DNA from: Aminiphilus circumscriptus DSM 16581
Lineage (GTDB): Bacteria > Synergistota > Synergistia > Synergistales > Aminiphilaceae
Assembly: GCF_000526375.1 (NCBI RefSeq)
Contig: NZ_JAFY01000007.1
Location: forward strand, 248,001-312,000
Length of the DNA: 64,000 bases
Direction of reading: 5' to 3'
Under the pieces are notes generated by a model. The model was given only the letters and a program-made list of their open reading frames with translations, had not been told where the DNA came from and made no database searches. Below are positions 51,193-59,804 of this stretch, piece after piece (positions within the stretch are counted from its first letter, which is position 1; each line of letters opens with the position of its first letter). The position numbers and the translations under genes were made by a program.

Positions 51193-51561
51193 GTGATTAA
51201 AAAGCGTAGTCGTAACGAAATGCGGAAAATCCGACACGAACGTCTGCGGCGGACCCTCTCGGGGACTGCTGACAAGCCCAGACTCGCCGTTTTCCGGAGC
51301 GAGAAACACATCTTCGCGCAGCTCATCGACGACGATGCGGGACATACGCTTGCCGCCGCGTCCACCGTCGAGCCCGCGATGAAGGCGTCTCTGAGCAGCA
51401 CGGGCAATGCGGAGGCCGCGAAGGCCGTGGGCAAGGCGATTGCGGAACGTGCCATCTCCAAGGGAATCAAGGCCGTCGTTTTCGACAGAGGCGGGCATAT
51501 GTTCCACGGGCGCGTCAAGGCGTTGGCCGAGGCAGCTCGCGAAGCCGGCCTTGAGTTCTAA
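51193..51561 (+). CDS. rplR: 50S ribosomal protein L18
   Basis: 122 residues. 5S rRNA-binding protein of the central protuberance. [23 protein letters not shown] and the final [24 protein letters not shown] pattern match. GTG 51193 follows GGGAGGTGAT. rpsE after 15 nt. Confidence 0.97.
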   Translation: MIKKRSRNEMRKIRHERLRRTLSGTADKPRLAVFRSEKHIFAQLIDDDAGHTLAAASTVEPAMKASLSSTGNAEAAKAVGKAIAERAISKGIKAVVFDRGGHMFHGRVKALAEAAREAGLEF

Positions 51562-51576
51562 GGGGGGTATGGAAGC

Positions 51577-52080
51577 ATGGCGACCAAGAATGTGACGAGT
51601 AAGGGCGTCGAAATCAGTGAACGCGTCGTGGCGATCAACCGGGTCAGCAAGGTCGTCAAGGGCGGAAAGCGCTTCAAATTCAGCGTTCTCGTCGTGGTGG
51701 GCGACAACGATCACCAGGTGGGAATGGGGCTCGGCAAGGCGAGAGAAATTTCCGAGGCGGTTCGCAAGGGAATCGAAAAGGCGAAGAAGAACCTTGTGGA
51801 TCTTCGCAAGGTGGGGAATACCATTCCTCATCCCGTCATCGCCAATTTCGGTGCGGCCAGGGTCATGCTGAAACCTGCCGCTCCCGGAACGGGCGTTATC
51901 GCCGGAGCCGTTGTCCGAGCCATCATGGAACTCGGCGGGGTCAAGGACGTGCTCACGAAGGTCATCGGCCGGACATCCAACCCCATCAACGTTGCCTATG
52001 CGACGCTCGAGGCGGTTAAGACCCTGCGGACTCCCGACGAGATCCTGCGTCTTCGCGGGAAGGACCGCAAGGAAGCGTAG
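51577..52080 (+). CDS. rpsE: 30S ribosomal protein S5
   Basis: 167 residues. Affects translational accuracy and contains the loop targeted by spectinomycin resistance mutations. The double-stranded-RNA-binding fold with RVSKVVKGGKRFKFSVLVV, GMGLGKA and the C-terminal domain with GVKDVLTKVIGRTSNPINV are visible. ATG 51577 follows AAGGGGGG. rpmD after 13 nt. Confidence 0.98.
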   Translation: MATKNVTSKGVEISERVVAINRVSKVVKGGKRFKFSVLVVVGDNDHQVGMGLGKAREISEAVRKGIEKAKKNLVDLRKVGNTIPHPVIANFGAARVMLKPAAPGTGVIAGAVVRAIMELGGVKDVLTKVIGRTSNPINVAYATLEAVKTLRTPDEILRLRGKDRKEA

Positions 52081-52093
52081 GAGGGGGAGAAAC

Positions 52094-52279
52094 ATGGCTC
52101 AGTTGCGACTCACCTGGAAACGGAGCACTATCGGTCGTCCCGACAAGCAGGAACGGATCATTCGGGCGCTCGGACTCAAACGCCTCCACCACACGGTGAT
52201 TCAGGAGGACACTCCCGCTATTCGAGGTATGGTTCGGGAGGTCGAACACCTTCTCGAATGGTCCGAGGTCGGGAAGTAG
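52094..52279 (+). CDS. rpmD: 50S ribosomal protein L30
   Basis: 61 residues. LRLTWKRSTIGRPDKQERI and LGLKRLHHTVIQEDTPAIRGM fit bacterial L30. ATG 52094 follows GAGGGGGAG at suitable distance. Not every bacterium keeps L30; its presence between rpsE and rplO is the standard spc-operon position. Confidence 0.97.
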   Translation: MAQLRLTWKRSTIGRPDKQERIIRALGLKRLHHTVIQEDTPAIRGMVREVEHLLEWSEVGK

Positions 52280-52297
52280 CAGAAGGAGGGAACACTC

Positions 52298-52744
52298 ATG
52301 CAGCTGCATGAACTGCGGTCCGCTCCGGGGGCGAAACGTTCCCGGAAGCGCATTGGCCAGGGAATCGGAAGCGGTCTCGGAAAGACCGCAGGCAAGGGAC
52401 ACAAGGGACAGAAGGCCCGCAAGAGTGGTGGCGTCCGCCCCGGTTTTGAGGGCGGGCAGATGCCCCTTACTCGGAGAATTCCAAAAAGAGGGTTCAATAA
52501 CGCGCGCTTTGCCAAACAGTATCAGATCGTGAATCTTCAGTTCATCGAGGATCGCTTCGAGACCGGTGCCGTTATCGATGCCGTTGCGTTGCAGGGGGCG
52601 GGTTTGGTCCGCAAGTGCGACGAGCCGGTGAAGATTCTCGGCAAGGGTGACCTGACGAAGGCGTTCACGATCCACGCACAGGCTTTCAGCGCCCAGGCGG
52701 TGAAGAAGCTGGAGGCGGCGGGTGGGAAGGCAGAGGTGATCTAG
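52298..52744 (+). CDS. rplO: 50S ribosomal protein L15
   Basis: 148 residues. Late-assembly 50S protein. MQLHELRSAPGAKRSRKRIGQG, GSGLGKTAGKGHKGQKAR (both within the first 47 residues) and 'GFEGGQMPLTRRIPKRGF' are diagnostic, though split by variable residues. ATG 52298 follows GAAGGAGGG. Stop is immediately followed by the secY start. Confidence 0.97.
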   Translation: MQLHELRSAPGAKRSRKRIGQGIGSGLGKTAGKGHKGQKARKSGGVRPGFEGGQMPLTRRIPKRGFNNARFAKQYQIVNLQFIEDRFETGAVIDAVALQGAGLVRKCDEPVKILGKGDLTKAFTIHAQAFSAQAVKKLEAAGGKAEVI

Positions 52745-54037
52745 GTGATCGACTCCTTCCGCGATGCCTTCAGACTTCCCGATCTGAAACGAAAAATCCT
52801 TTTTACTCTCGGCATGCTCTTCATCTTCCGCCTGGGTGCGCATATGCCCACCCCTGGCATCGACACGGAGGCCATGGCGAGAATGTTCGAGCAGGGAGGC
52901 GTTCTGGGGTTCCTCGATATGTTCGCGGGAGGTGCGCTGCGGCGCTTCAGCGTGTTTGCGCTGGGCGTCGCTCCCTACATCAACGCGAGCATCGTCATGC
53001 AACTGCTTGTCGTTGTCATTCCCGCCCTGGAAAAACTTCAAAAGGAAGGTGACGAGGGCCGCAAGAAGATCGTCATGTACACGCGCTGGGGAACGGTGTT
53101 CTTCGCGTTGGTCCAGGCCGTGGGCATGACAATTTGGCTGCGGAATCTCGGAATCTTTTCGGGGACGCTGCTTGACGCCATCGTGGCGGTCGTGACCACT
53201 GTCACCGGAGCGATCGCCGTCATGTGGCTCGGCGAAGAAGTGACCGATCACGGCATAGGCAACGGCATCTCGCTGCTCATCTTCGCCGGTATCGTGGCAC
53301 GGATTCCCGAAGCGCTGGTGCAGACATGGTCGCTCCTGCGCATGGGTGAGCTGAATCTGATTTCCCTTCTCGTGGCGGTCATCCTCATGGTGGTTGTCGT
53401 GGCGGGATGCGTTCTTCTTCAGGAAGGACAGCGGCGTCTGCCGGTGCAATACGCCAAACGGGTCGTTGGGAACAAGGTCTACGGCGGTCAGAGTACCTTC
53501 ATTCCTCTTCGGGTGAACCAGGCGGGGGTTATTCCCATCATTTTCGCCTCGTCGGTGCTGCTGTTTCCCTACACGATCTTCCGTTTCTTCTCCGGGGACT
53601 GGGCCGTGACGATGCAGAATCTCTTCGCTCCGGGAAGCGCGGTCTACATGGTACTCTATGTGGTTCTCATCGTGTTCTTCGCCTATTTCTACACGGCGGT
53701 GGTCTTCAATCCCGTGGATGTGGCGAACAATATGAAGAAGTATGGAGGGTTCATTCTCGGCATCCGCCCAGGGCGTCCCACTTCCGAATACATCGAAAAA
53801 GTCATGACCAGGATCACCCTCGGCGGCGCTGTGTTTCTCGCCGTGGTGGCGCTCGTGCCCACGCTCATGACCTCCGTGGTGAACATGAGCACCTTCTATT
53901 TCGGAGGCACGGCGGTGCTCATCGTTGTGGGGGTGGCTCTCGACACAGTACATCAGATCGAGGCGCAGCTCCTTATGCGGCACTATGAGGGCATTCTGAA
54001 GCGCCGCGACAAGACCGGCGGGCTTTTGCGCCTGTAG
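52745..54037 (+). CDS. secY: SecY, protein translocase channel subunit
   Basis: 430 residues with ten membrane helices. Main channel of the Sec translocon, working with SecA and the SecDF proteins encoded at the start of this window. The GAHMPTPGID, GALRRFSVFALGVAPYINASI and NPVDVANNMKK.GGFI.GIRPG segments are typical. GTG 52745 begins right after the rplO stop, with GGAGG-like sequence inside rplO. secE is not in the window. Confidence 0.97.
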   Translation: MIDSFRDAFRLPDLKRKILFTLGMLFIFRLGAHMPTPGIDTEAMARMFEQGGVLGFLDMFAGGALRRFSVFALGVAPYINASIVMQLLVVVIPALEKLQKEGDEGRKKIVMYTRWGTVFFALVQAVGMTIWLRNLGIFSGTLLDAIVAVVTTVTGAIAVMWLGEEVTDHGIGNGISLLIFAGIVARIPEALVQTWSLLRMGELNLISLLVAVILMVVVVAGCVLLQEGQRRLPVQYAKRVVGNKVYGGQSTFIPLRVNQAGVIPIIFASSVLLFPYTIFRFFSGDWAVTMQNLFAPGSAVYMVLYVVLIVFFAYFYTAVVFNPVDVANNMKKYGGFILGIRPGRPTSEYIEKVMTRITLGGAVFLAVVALVPTLMTSVVNMSTFYFGGTAVLIVVGVALDTVHQIEAQLLMRHYEGILKRRDKTGGLLRL

Positions 54038-54051
54038 AATCGGTGGTTTCC

Positions 54052-54705
54052 ATGCGACTCATATTTCTGGGACCTCCGGGAGCGGGCAAGGGTACTCAGG
54101 CGGTTTTCGTGAAAAAAACCTATGGATTGGCCCACATTTCCACGGGCGATATTCTTCGCGCCCAGGTCAAGCAGGAAACGGAGCTGGGAAAAACCGCCAA
54201 GGGATACATGGATGCGGGGAAACTCGTTCCCGATGATGTCATCATTGGAATGATCCGGGAGCGTCTCGGTGAAGAGGACTGTGCCAAAGGGTTCATTCTC
54301 GACGGATTTCCCCGGACTGTTCCCCAGGCGGTGGCTCTTGCGGAGTTACTGAAGTCTATGGGAAGGCATCTCACAGCGGTAATCTGCTTCGATGCGGCGG
54401 ACGACCTTTTAGTGGAGCGGTTGAGCGGGCGCAGGACCTGCAGAAACTGCGGCGCGATTTACAACGTCAGCTTCCATCCTCCCGAAAAAGAGAACGTGTG
54501 TGACGCCTGCGGAGGTCCTCTCATGCAGCGCGACGATGACCGGGAGGACGTCATTCGGAACCGACTCCGGGTCTACAAGGAACAGACGGCACCGCTCATC
54601 GAGTATTACGAACGCGAAGGACTGTTGCGCCGTTTCGACGCCGGTGGGGCTCCGGATTCCCTGGTCGCCCTGGTGGCGGAGCTGGCGGGAAAAGACGACG
54701 CATGA
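54052..54705 (+). CDS. adk: Adenylate kinase, zinc-LID type
   Basis: 217 residues. Interconverts ATP + AMP and 2 ADP. The P-loop G7-PPGAGKGT and AMP-binding 'DGFPRT' are present. The LID domain carries C130, C133, C150 and C153, the structural zinc site common in Gram-positive and thermophilic enzymes. ATG 54052 gives the MRLIFLGPPGAGKG start; the GTG three codons earlier is less well placed. Overlaps map by 4 nt, the usual secY-adk-map order. Confidence 0.97.
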   Translation: MRLIFLGPPGAGKGTQAVFVKKTYGLAHISTGDILRAQVKQETELGKTAKGYMDAGKLVPDDVIIGMIRERLGEEDCAKGFILDGFPRTVPQAVALAELLKSMGRHLTAVICFDAADDLLVERLSGRRTCRNCGAIYNVSFHPPEKENVCDACGGPLMQRDDDREDVIRNRLRVYKEQTAPLIEYYEREGLLRRFDAGGAPDSLVALVAELAGKDDA

Positions 54706-55475
54706 TCACCTTGAAAACCGAAGAAGATGTCCGTTCCATGCGCCGAGCCGGTCAGGTGGTGGCCGACGTCCTCAGACTCCTTCGGGATCTCGTGCGCCCC
54801 GGTGTGAGCACCCTTTTTCTGGACACCGAGGCGGAGGGCCTCATTCGACGGGCAGGGGGAAGCCCCGCATTCAAAGGATACACCGTTCCAGGCATTTCCA
54901 TGCCCTTTCCCGGTTCCATCTGTGCTTCCATCAACGAGGAAGTCGTGCACGGGATCCCTGATGCGCGACGCATCCTCCGGGAAGGCGATATCATCAGTGT
55001 CGATGTGGGAGTCTCCATAGACGGGTTCTATGGGGACGCAGCCTGCACGTATCCGGTCGGCTCGATCGCACCCCTCAGGAGAAAACTGCTCGATGTCACC
55101 CTTGAGTCGCTCCATCGGGGACTTGGTGTCATCCGTTCCGGGAGTACTCTCGGTGACATTGGGCACGCCGTCGAATCGACGGTGCTTCAAAACGGCTTCG
55201 GCCTGGTCCGGACCTACGCGGGTCACGGTATCGGAAGGCGTCTTCACGAGCCTCCCCAGGTTCCGAATTACGGACGACCGCGTTCCGGGATCACGCTGAA
55301 AAAGGGAATGACCATCGCTGTCGAACCCATGGTGATGTCCGGAGGAGAAAAAGTGTTGACGACGCGGGACAAATGGACAGTGGTTACAGCCGACGGTTCC
55401 GACGCGGCGCACTTCGAGCACTCCGTCCTCGTTCTCGACGATGGAGTGGAGATCCTCACGCCATGGGAACAATGA
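54702..55475 (+). CDS. map: Methionine aminopeptidase type I
   Basis: 257 residues. Removes the N-terminal methionine from new proteins. All five metal ligands are in place: D101, D112, H175, E208 and E239. A second His in the LHEPPQVPNYG segment lies close by. ATG 54702 overlaps adk. The gap to infA (171 nt) is longer than the others in this cluster. Confidence 0.97.
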   Translation: MITLKTEEDVRSMRRAGQVVADVLRLLRDLVRPGVSTLFLDTEAEGLIRRAGGSPAFKGYTVPGISMPFPGSICASINEEVVHGIPDARRILREGDIISVDVGVSIDGFYGDAACTYPVGSIAPLRRKLLDVTLESLHRGLGVIRSGSTLGDIGHAVESTVLQNGFGLVRTYAGHGIGRRLHEPPQVPNYGRPRSGITLKKGMTIAVEPMVMSGGEKVLTTRDKWTVVTADGSDAAHFEHSVLVLDDGVEILTPWEQ

Positions 55476-55646
55476 GTCGATACACCCTTTGCATGGGGGA
55501 TGTCGTGGAATACCATCGCGGTTGTTTCGGGTCGCGAAAAGGTTTTCGACGGTATTCCTCCGGAGGCGGAACAGGTGTTGCGAGCGCGGAAAGCTGCGCC
55601 CGCCGGAGCTGGGAACAGAGTTCGATCGAGGGTAGGTGACGGACGA
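55476..55646 (+). other. map-infA gap with short open frames but no convincing gene
   Basis: In many Firmicutes a small KOW-domain protein gene lies here. Two overlapping short frames run through the gap: one from ATG 55472 that ends at 55639, and one from ATG 55500 that continues in frame into infA. The first contains '[10 protein letters not shown]' and the second '[13 protein letters not shown]', faintly like the two halves of a KOW domain. Neither has a good ribosome site. It could be a decayed or frameshifted gene, or an untranslated spacer. Confidence 0.3.
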
Positions 55647-55865
55647 ATGGCCAAGGAAGATGTCATCGAAGTACGGGGAAAAGTCGTCGAACCGCTTCCC
55701 AACGCCATGTTCCGCGTGGAGCTGGAAAATGGGTACAAGGTTCTCGCCCATGTTTCAGGGAAAATGCGGATGCATTTCATCCGGATCCTTCCGGGTGACA
55801 AGGTTCTCGTGCAATTGTCCCCCTATGACTTGACGCGGGGACGTATCGTGTATAGATTCAAATGA
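55647..55865 (+). CDS. infA: Translation initiation factor IF-1
   Basis: 72 residues, the standard size. OB-fold protein that occupies the A site during initiation. [15 protein letters not shown], the [16 protein letters not shown] segment and [13 protein letters not shown] are nearly invariant. ATG 55647 follows a GGTAGGTGACGG stretch. An in-frame extension to 55500 is not conserved. rpmJ begins 56 nt later. Confidence 0.98.
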   Translation: MAKEDVIEVRGKVVEPLPNAMFRVELENGYKVLAHVSGKMRMHFIRILPGDKVLVQLSPYDLTRGRIVYRFK

Positions 55866-55921
55866 TTGCCCTCAAGCGTGCCGCGGCTGGTACGGTTTTC
55901 AAGTTAAGGAGCGTGACGGAC

Positions 55922-56047
55922 ATGAAGGTGAAACCTTCGGTAAAGCCCATCTGCGAACATTGCAGCGTTATCAAGCGGAATGGGGTGGTGCGGATCATTT
56001 GCAGCAAGAATCCCCGCCACAAGCAGCGCCAGGGTGCAAGGAGGTAA
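55922..56047 (+). CDS. rpmJ: 50S ribosomal protein L36, zinc type
   Basis: 41 residues, a few longer than usual because of a GARR tail. Zinc ligands C11, C14, C27 and H33 are present. ATG 55922 follows TTAAGGAGCG. The frame extends upstream into infA without conservation. rpsM starts 6 nt downstream. Confidence 0.97.
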   Translation: MKVKPSVKPICEHCSVIKRNGVVRIICSKNPRHKQRQGARR

Positions 56048-56053
56048 TGGAGG

Positions 56054-56431
56054 ATGGCCCGAATCGCCGGAGTGGACCTTCCCCGCGAGAAGCGCGTGGA
56101 AGTGGCTCTTACGTACATCTACGGAATTGGCCTGCCCACGTCCCACAGGATTCTGGACGCCACGGGGATCAGTCCCGACACGCGGGTGAAGGATCTTTCG
56201 GAGGACGAGGTGCAGAAACTTCGCGGAGAGATCGAAAACAATCACGTCGTCGAAGGCGATCTCCGCAGGGAAGTGGCCATGAACATCAAACGTCTCATCG
56301 AGATCGGCTGTTACCGGGGATTGCGACACCGGTCGGGTCTGCCCGTGCGCGGCCAGAGGACGAAGACGAACGCGAGAACCCGCAAGGGGCCCCGGCGCAC
56401 CGTGGCGGGCAAAAAGAAGGCGACCAAGTAG
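56054..56431 (+). CDS. rpsM: 30S ribosomal protein S13
   Basis: 125 residues. 30S head protein forming bridges to the large subunit. [20 protein letters not shown], the [20 protein letters not shown] segment and the Lys-rich end KKKATK are classical. ATG 56054 follows AAGGAGGTAATGGAGG. Followed by rpsK after 34 nt. Confidence 0.98.
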   Translation: MARIAGVDLPREKRVEVALTYIYGIGLPTSHRILDATGISPDTRVKDLSEDEVQKLRGEIENNHVVEGDLRREVAMNIKRLIEIGCYRGLRHRSGLPVRGQRTKTNARTRKGPRRTVAGKKKATK

Positions 56432-56465
56432 CGACACGAAGTGCCCCTAAGGGAGGGAATGCTCA

Positions 56466-56858
56466 GTGGCCAAGCGAGTACAGCGAAGAGGAAAGCGTAA
56501 GGAGAGGAAGCACGTCAGCTATGGTGTGGCGCACATCCACTCCACGTTCAACAACACCATCATCAGCATCACCGACAAGCAGGGGAACCTGCTCTCCTGG
56601 TCGGCGGGCGGCAATGTCGGTTTCAAGGGAACTCGGAAATCCACGCCCTTTGCGGCGCAGCTTGCGGCGCAGACCGCTGCGAAAGTCGCTCAGGAACACG
56701 GTGTGACGGAGATCGATGTGGTTGTCAAGGGCCCAGGACCGGGGCGCGAGTCGGCGATTCGCTCGCTCCAGGCGGTGGGGCTCCAAGTGAACATGATCAA
56801 GGACGAGACCCCCATCCCTCACAACGGTTGCCGTCCTCCCAAGCGCCGCCGCGTGTAG
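56466..56858 (+). CDS. rpsK: 30S ribosomal protein S11
   Basis: 130 residues. Platform protein contacting mRNA near the E site. '[19 protein letters not shown]', [14 protein letters not shown] and the final [16 protein letters not shown] are diagnostic. GTG 56466 follows GGGAGGG at 56450. rpsD begins after 37 nt. Confidence 0.98.
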   Translation: MAKRVQRRGKRKERKHVSYGVAHIHSTFNNTIISITDKQGNLLSWSAGGNVGFKGTRKSTPFAAQLAAQTAAKVAQEHGVTEIDVVVKGPGPGRESAIRSLQAVGLQVNMIKDETPIPHNGCRPPKRRRV

Positions 56859-56895
56859 CGCCTGGGCACCGGAAGGATAATAAGGAGGAAGAGGC

Positions 56896-57522
56896 ATGAG
56901 TAGATACACGGGTGCCGTTTGCCGGCTCTGCAGAGCGGAGGGCACGAAACTTTTTCTCAAGGGCGACAGGTGCTATACCGAGAAGTGTGCCATCAACAAG
57001 AGGAACAGCCGCCCCGGGCAGCACGGTACGAAACGCGTCAAGACCAGTGAATACGGAATCCGGCTTCGGGAAAAACAGAAACTGCGCAGATATTACGGCA
57101 TGAACGAAACCCAGTTCCGGCGCTTTTACGGCATGGCCTCCAAGATGCCGGGCCAGACGGGGCACAATTTCCTTCAGATCCTCGAGCGGCGCCTCGACAA
57201 CGTGCTGCATCGAATGGGCTTCGGTGTGAGCCGAAGCCAGTCCCGCCAGATCGTTCGTCACGGTCATGTCCTCGTGAATGGTCGAAAACTGGACATTCCG
57301 AGTTATCTCGTTCGGGCCGGGGACGTGGTTGCCATCGCCGAGAAGAGCCGAGACATCGTTCTTCTCAAGGATAACGCCGAGGTGGCCGCATCCAGGGCGA
57401 TCCCTGCCTGGATCGAGTTGAACGCCCAGGGGCTGGAGGCGAAGATCATCTCTCTGCCCGTTCGGGAGCAGATCGACTCGCCGGTGAACGAACAGCTCGT
57501 GGTTGAATTCTACGCGAGATAA
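56896..57522 (+). CDS. rpsD: 30S ribosomal protein S4, zinc-binding form
   Basis: 208 residues. Primary 16S-binding protein, in E. coli the alpha-operon repressor. C9, C12, C26 and C31 form an N-terminal zinc site, the ancestral form. The S4 domain (RLDNVLHRMGF...ARQIV-like) is around 98-150. ATG 56896 follows AAGGAGGAAGAGG. rpoA starts 43 nt after its stop. Confidence 0.98.
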   Translation: MSRYTGAVCRLCRAEGTKLFLKGDRCYTEKCAINKRNSRPGQHGTKRVKTSEYGIRLREKQKLRRYYGMNETQFRRFYGMASKMPGQTGHNFLQILERRLDNVLHRMGFGVSRSQSRQIVRHGHVLVNGRKLDIPSYLVRAGDVVAIAEKSRDIVLLKDNAEVAASRAIPAWIELNAQGLEAKIISLPVREQIDSPVNEQLVVEFYAR

Positions 57523-57565
57523 GGGATTGTCGGAAAAACCGAAGCGACGAAAGGTGGGGGGATCA

Positions 57566-58615
57566 TTGGAGGAATTGTTGCAGCCTCAGATTAGGGTGGA
57601 GGAGAGCACCCCCCGTTTCGGAAAGGTCATCGTGGAGCCCTTGGAGCGCGGATACGGTGTTACGCTCGGCAACGCCCTTCGGCGCGTGCTCTATTCGTCC
57701 ATTGGCGGAGCGGCCATCACAGCCGTGCGCATCGAGGGAGTTCTTCACGAATTCACGACGGTACCCGGCGTGCGAGAGGATGTCATCGACCTTCTCCTCA
57801 ATCTCAAGCACGTGCCCCTTCGCTCCTACAGCAAGGATGTCCGGGTCCTTCGTCTGGACCTGGACGGTCCTGCCAAGGTCACCGCTGCCCATATTCAGGG
57901 TGACAGCGATATCGAGTGCGCCGATCCCGACGCGTACATCTGCACCTTGGCGGAGGGAGCGCATCTTGCCATGGATATCTACGTGGAACAGGGGATGGGC
58001 TATGCCACGAACGACCGGCCTCGTCCGGCCTATCTTCCCGTGGACGCACTCCTGGTGGATGCCATCTTTTCCCCCGTTCATCGCGTGAACTACGAGGTGC
58101 AGAACGCTCGAGTGGGTCAGCGGACGGACTACGACCGACTCATTCTCCAGGTCTGGACCAATGGAGTGGTGGCTCCCGCAGATGCCGTGGCGGAAGCGTC
58201 GGGCGTGCTGCGAAGCTATTTTTCCAGAATGCAGGATGTACTTGTCCGTCCGACGGAACAGCCCGGTTCCTCGGTGGAGGATGCCGGCGAATCCTCGCCG
58301 CAGGATACGGTCTCCGAGGAGGGATCGACGGGAGTCCGATGGGATCCCGAGGATGCCCTCATTTCCAGGCCGATCAGGGATCTTGAACTTTCCATGCGCA
58401 GCGAGAACTGCCTTCTCCGTGGCGGTGTCCACACCATAGGGGATCTTTTGAGTCGATCCCATGAGGAATTGTTGAAAATTCGCAATCTGGGCAAAATCTC
58501 TCTCCGGGAGATCGAAGAGAAGCTTGCCAGGCTCGGATATGCATTCCCGGCCCCCTCTGAGGACGATTCGACCCAGAGGTCGGGCAAGAAGAAGGAAAAG
58601 GAAGAGGAGGAGTAA
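57566..58615 (+). CDS. rpoA: RNA polymerase alpha subunit
   Basis: 349 residues with TTG start at 57566: MEELLQPQIRVEE matches the usual N terminus, and AAAGGTGG lies 8 nt upstream. Earlier TTG codons (57503, 57527) are inside or just after rpsD and give unconserved residues. The N-terminal domain (assembly; LERGYGVTLGNALRR) and the C-terminal domain (RSENCLLRGGVHTIGDLL..., binds UP elements and activators) are joined by a linker enriched in Ser, Glu and Asp, longer than usual. A Lys/Glu tail ends the protein. Confidence 0.97.
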   Translation: MEELLQPQIRVEESTPRFGKVIVEPLERGYGVTLGNALRRVLYSSIGGAAITAVRIEGVLHEFTTVPGVREDVIDLLLNLKHVPLRSYSKDVRVLRLDLDGPAKVTAAHIQGDSDIECADPDAYICTLAEGAHLAMDIYVEQGMGYATNDRPRPAYLPVDALLVDAIFSPVHRVNYEVQNARVGQRTDYDRLILQVWTNGVVAPADAVAEASGVLRSYFSRMQDVLVRPTEQPGSSVEDAGESSPQDTVSEEGSTGVRWDPEDALISRPIRDLELSMRSENCLLRGGVHTIGDLLSRSHEELLKIRNLGKISLREIEEKLARLGYAFPAPSEDDSTQRSGKKKEKEEEE

Positions 58616-58619
58616 TCCC

Positions 58620-58973
58620 ATGAGGCACCGTATGGATCACAGCACCCTTGGCCGTTACGGCAGCCACAGGAAAGCGATGCTGTCGAACCTCGCCGCCGGG
58701 CTGTTCATCCACGGACGAATCAGCACGACCTTCATGCGAGCGAAGGAAGTGCAGCGCGTGGCGGAGAAACTCATTACCAGAGCCCGTGGAGGCAGCCTGC
58801 ACGACCGTCGTCTGGTTATCTCCAAAATGCCTTACAAGGCGGCTGTTCTGAAACTGTTCGACGAAATCGCTCCTCGCTATGCGGGGCGTCCGGGAGGATA
58901 CACGAGAATCATCAAGACGGGATTTCGCATGGGAGACGCGTCACCCACAGCAATACTCGAACTGGTCGAGTAA
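58620..58973 (+). CDS. rplQ: 50S ribosomal protein L17
   Basis: 117 residues. Sits near the tunnel exit. MRHRMDHSTLGR, HRKAMLSNLAAGLF and TRIIKTGFRMGDASPTA identify it. ATG 58620 has GAGGAGG upstream, overlapping the end of rpoA's tail. Last ribosomal gene of the cluster; ecfA1 follows after only 3 nt, so the transporter genes are probably in the same transcript. Confidence 0.98.
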   Translation: MRHRMDHSTLGRYGSHRKAMLSNLAAGLFIHGRISTTFMRAKEVQRVAEKLITRARGGSLHDRRLVISKMPYKAAVLKLFDEIAPRYAGRPGGYTRIIKTGFRMGDASPTAILELVE

Positions 58974-58976
58974 ATC

Positions 58977-59804
58977 ATGCGGAACGGTACGGTGTGTTCG
59001 CTTCGGGGTGTGGGATACACTTACCCCGGAGCGCTCGCTCCGGCCCTGACGGAGTTTACCCTCGACATTCCCTCTGGTGCCTGGATAGCGCTTCTGGGGA
59101 GCAACGGTTCCGGAAAGTCCACGTGTGCCCGCATGTTGAATGCCCTGCTGATTCCCACGCAGGGCAATTGTGTCGTGTTGGGTTATGACACATCCCATCC
59201 CGGAACGGTCTTTGAAGTGCGGCGCCGTGTGGCCATGGTCTTTCAGAACCCCGAGAATCAGATCGTCGCAGCCACGGTGGAGGAGGATGTGGCATTCGGG
59301 CCGGAAAATCTGGGCCTGGACCCCTCCGAGATTCAGGAACGAGTCGAATGGGCTCTCGGGGTGACAGGGCTTTCGGAGATGAGAAAGCGCCCTTCCTACG
59401 CTCTTTCTGGAGGTCAGAAACAGCGCCTCGCCCTTGCCGGAGCCCTGGCACTGCGTCCGCTCTGCCTTGTGCTCGACGAGGCCACGTCCATGTTGGATCC
59501 CCAGGGGCGCCGGGATTTGATGCACGTTCTTCGCGAACTGCATGCTCAAGGAATGACCATCGTTTCCATCACCCATAATCTGGAAGAGATTCTCTTCTGC
59601 ACAGAGGCGTGCATCCTCGCGGAAGGACGGCTCGTCTGGAAAGGAACACCCATGGACCTGCTCGAAAGTTCCAGGATTCCGCACTCTCTGGACATCTCGC
59701 CTTTTCTGGAGTTGTGGCGACGGTTGAAGAGAGAACACTTTCTCGGTGCCACTATATTCCCCGAACCAGAATCCATCGCCGAGGCGCTATGTCGATTCGC
59801 GTGA
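58977..59804 (+). CDS. ecfA1: ECF transporter ATPase subunit EcfA1
   Basis: 275 residues. ABC ATPase of the energy-coupling module that powers ECF importers of vitamins and metal ions. Walker A with K47 (GSNGSGKST), Q-loop QNPENQIVAATVEEDVAFG-like sequence typical of EcfA, LSGGQKQRLALAGAL signature and Walker B LVLDEATSMLD are intact. Overlaps ecfA2 by 16 nt. The order rplQ-ecfA1-ecfA2-ecfT-truA is standard in Firmicutes. Confidence 0.95.
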   Translation: MRNGTVCSLRGVGYTYPGALAPALTEFTLDIPSGAWIALLGSNGSGKSTCARMLNALLIPTQGNCVVLGYDTSHPGTVFEVRRRVAMVFQNPENQIVAATVEEDVAFGPENLGLDPSEIQERVEWALGVTGLSEMRKRPSYALSGGQKQRLALAGALALRPLCLVLDEATSMLDPQGRRDLMHVLRELHAQGMTIVSITHNLEEILFCTEACILAEGRLVWKGTPMDLLESSRIPHSLDISPFLELWRRLKREHFLGATIFPEPESIAEALCRFA

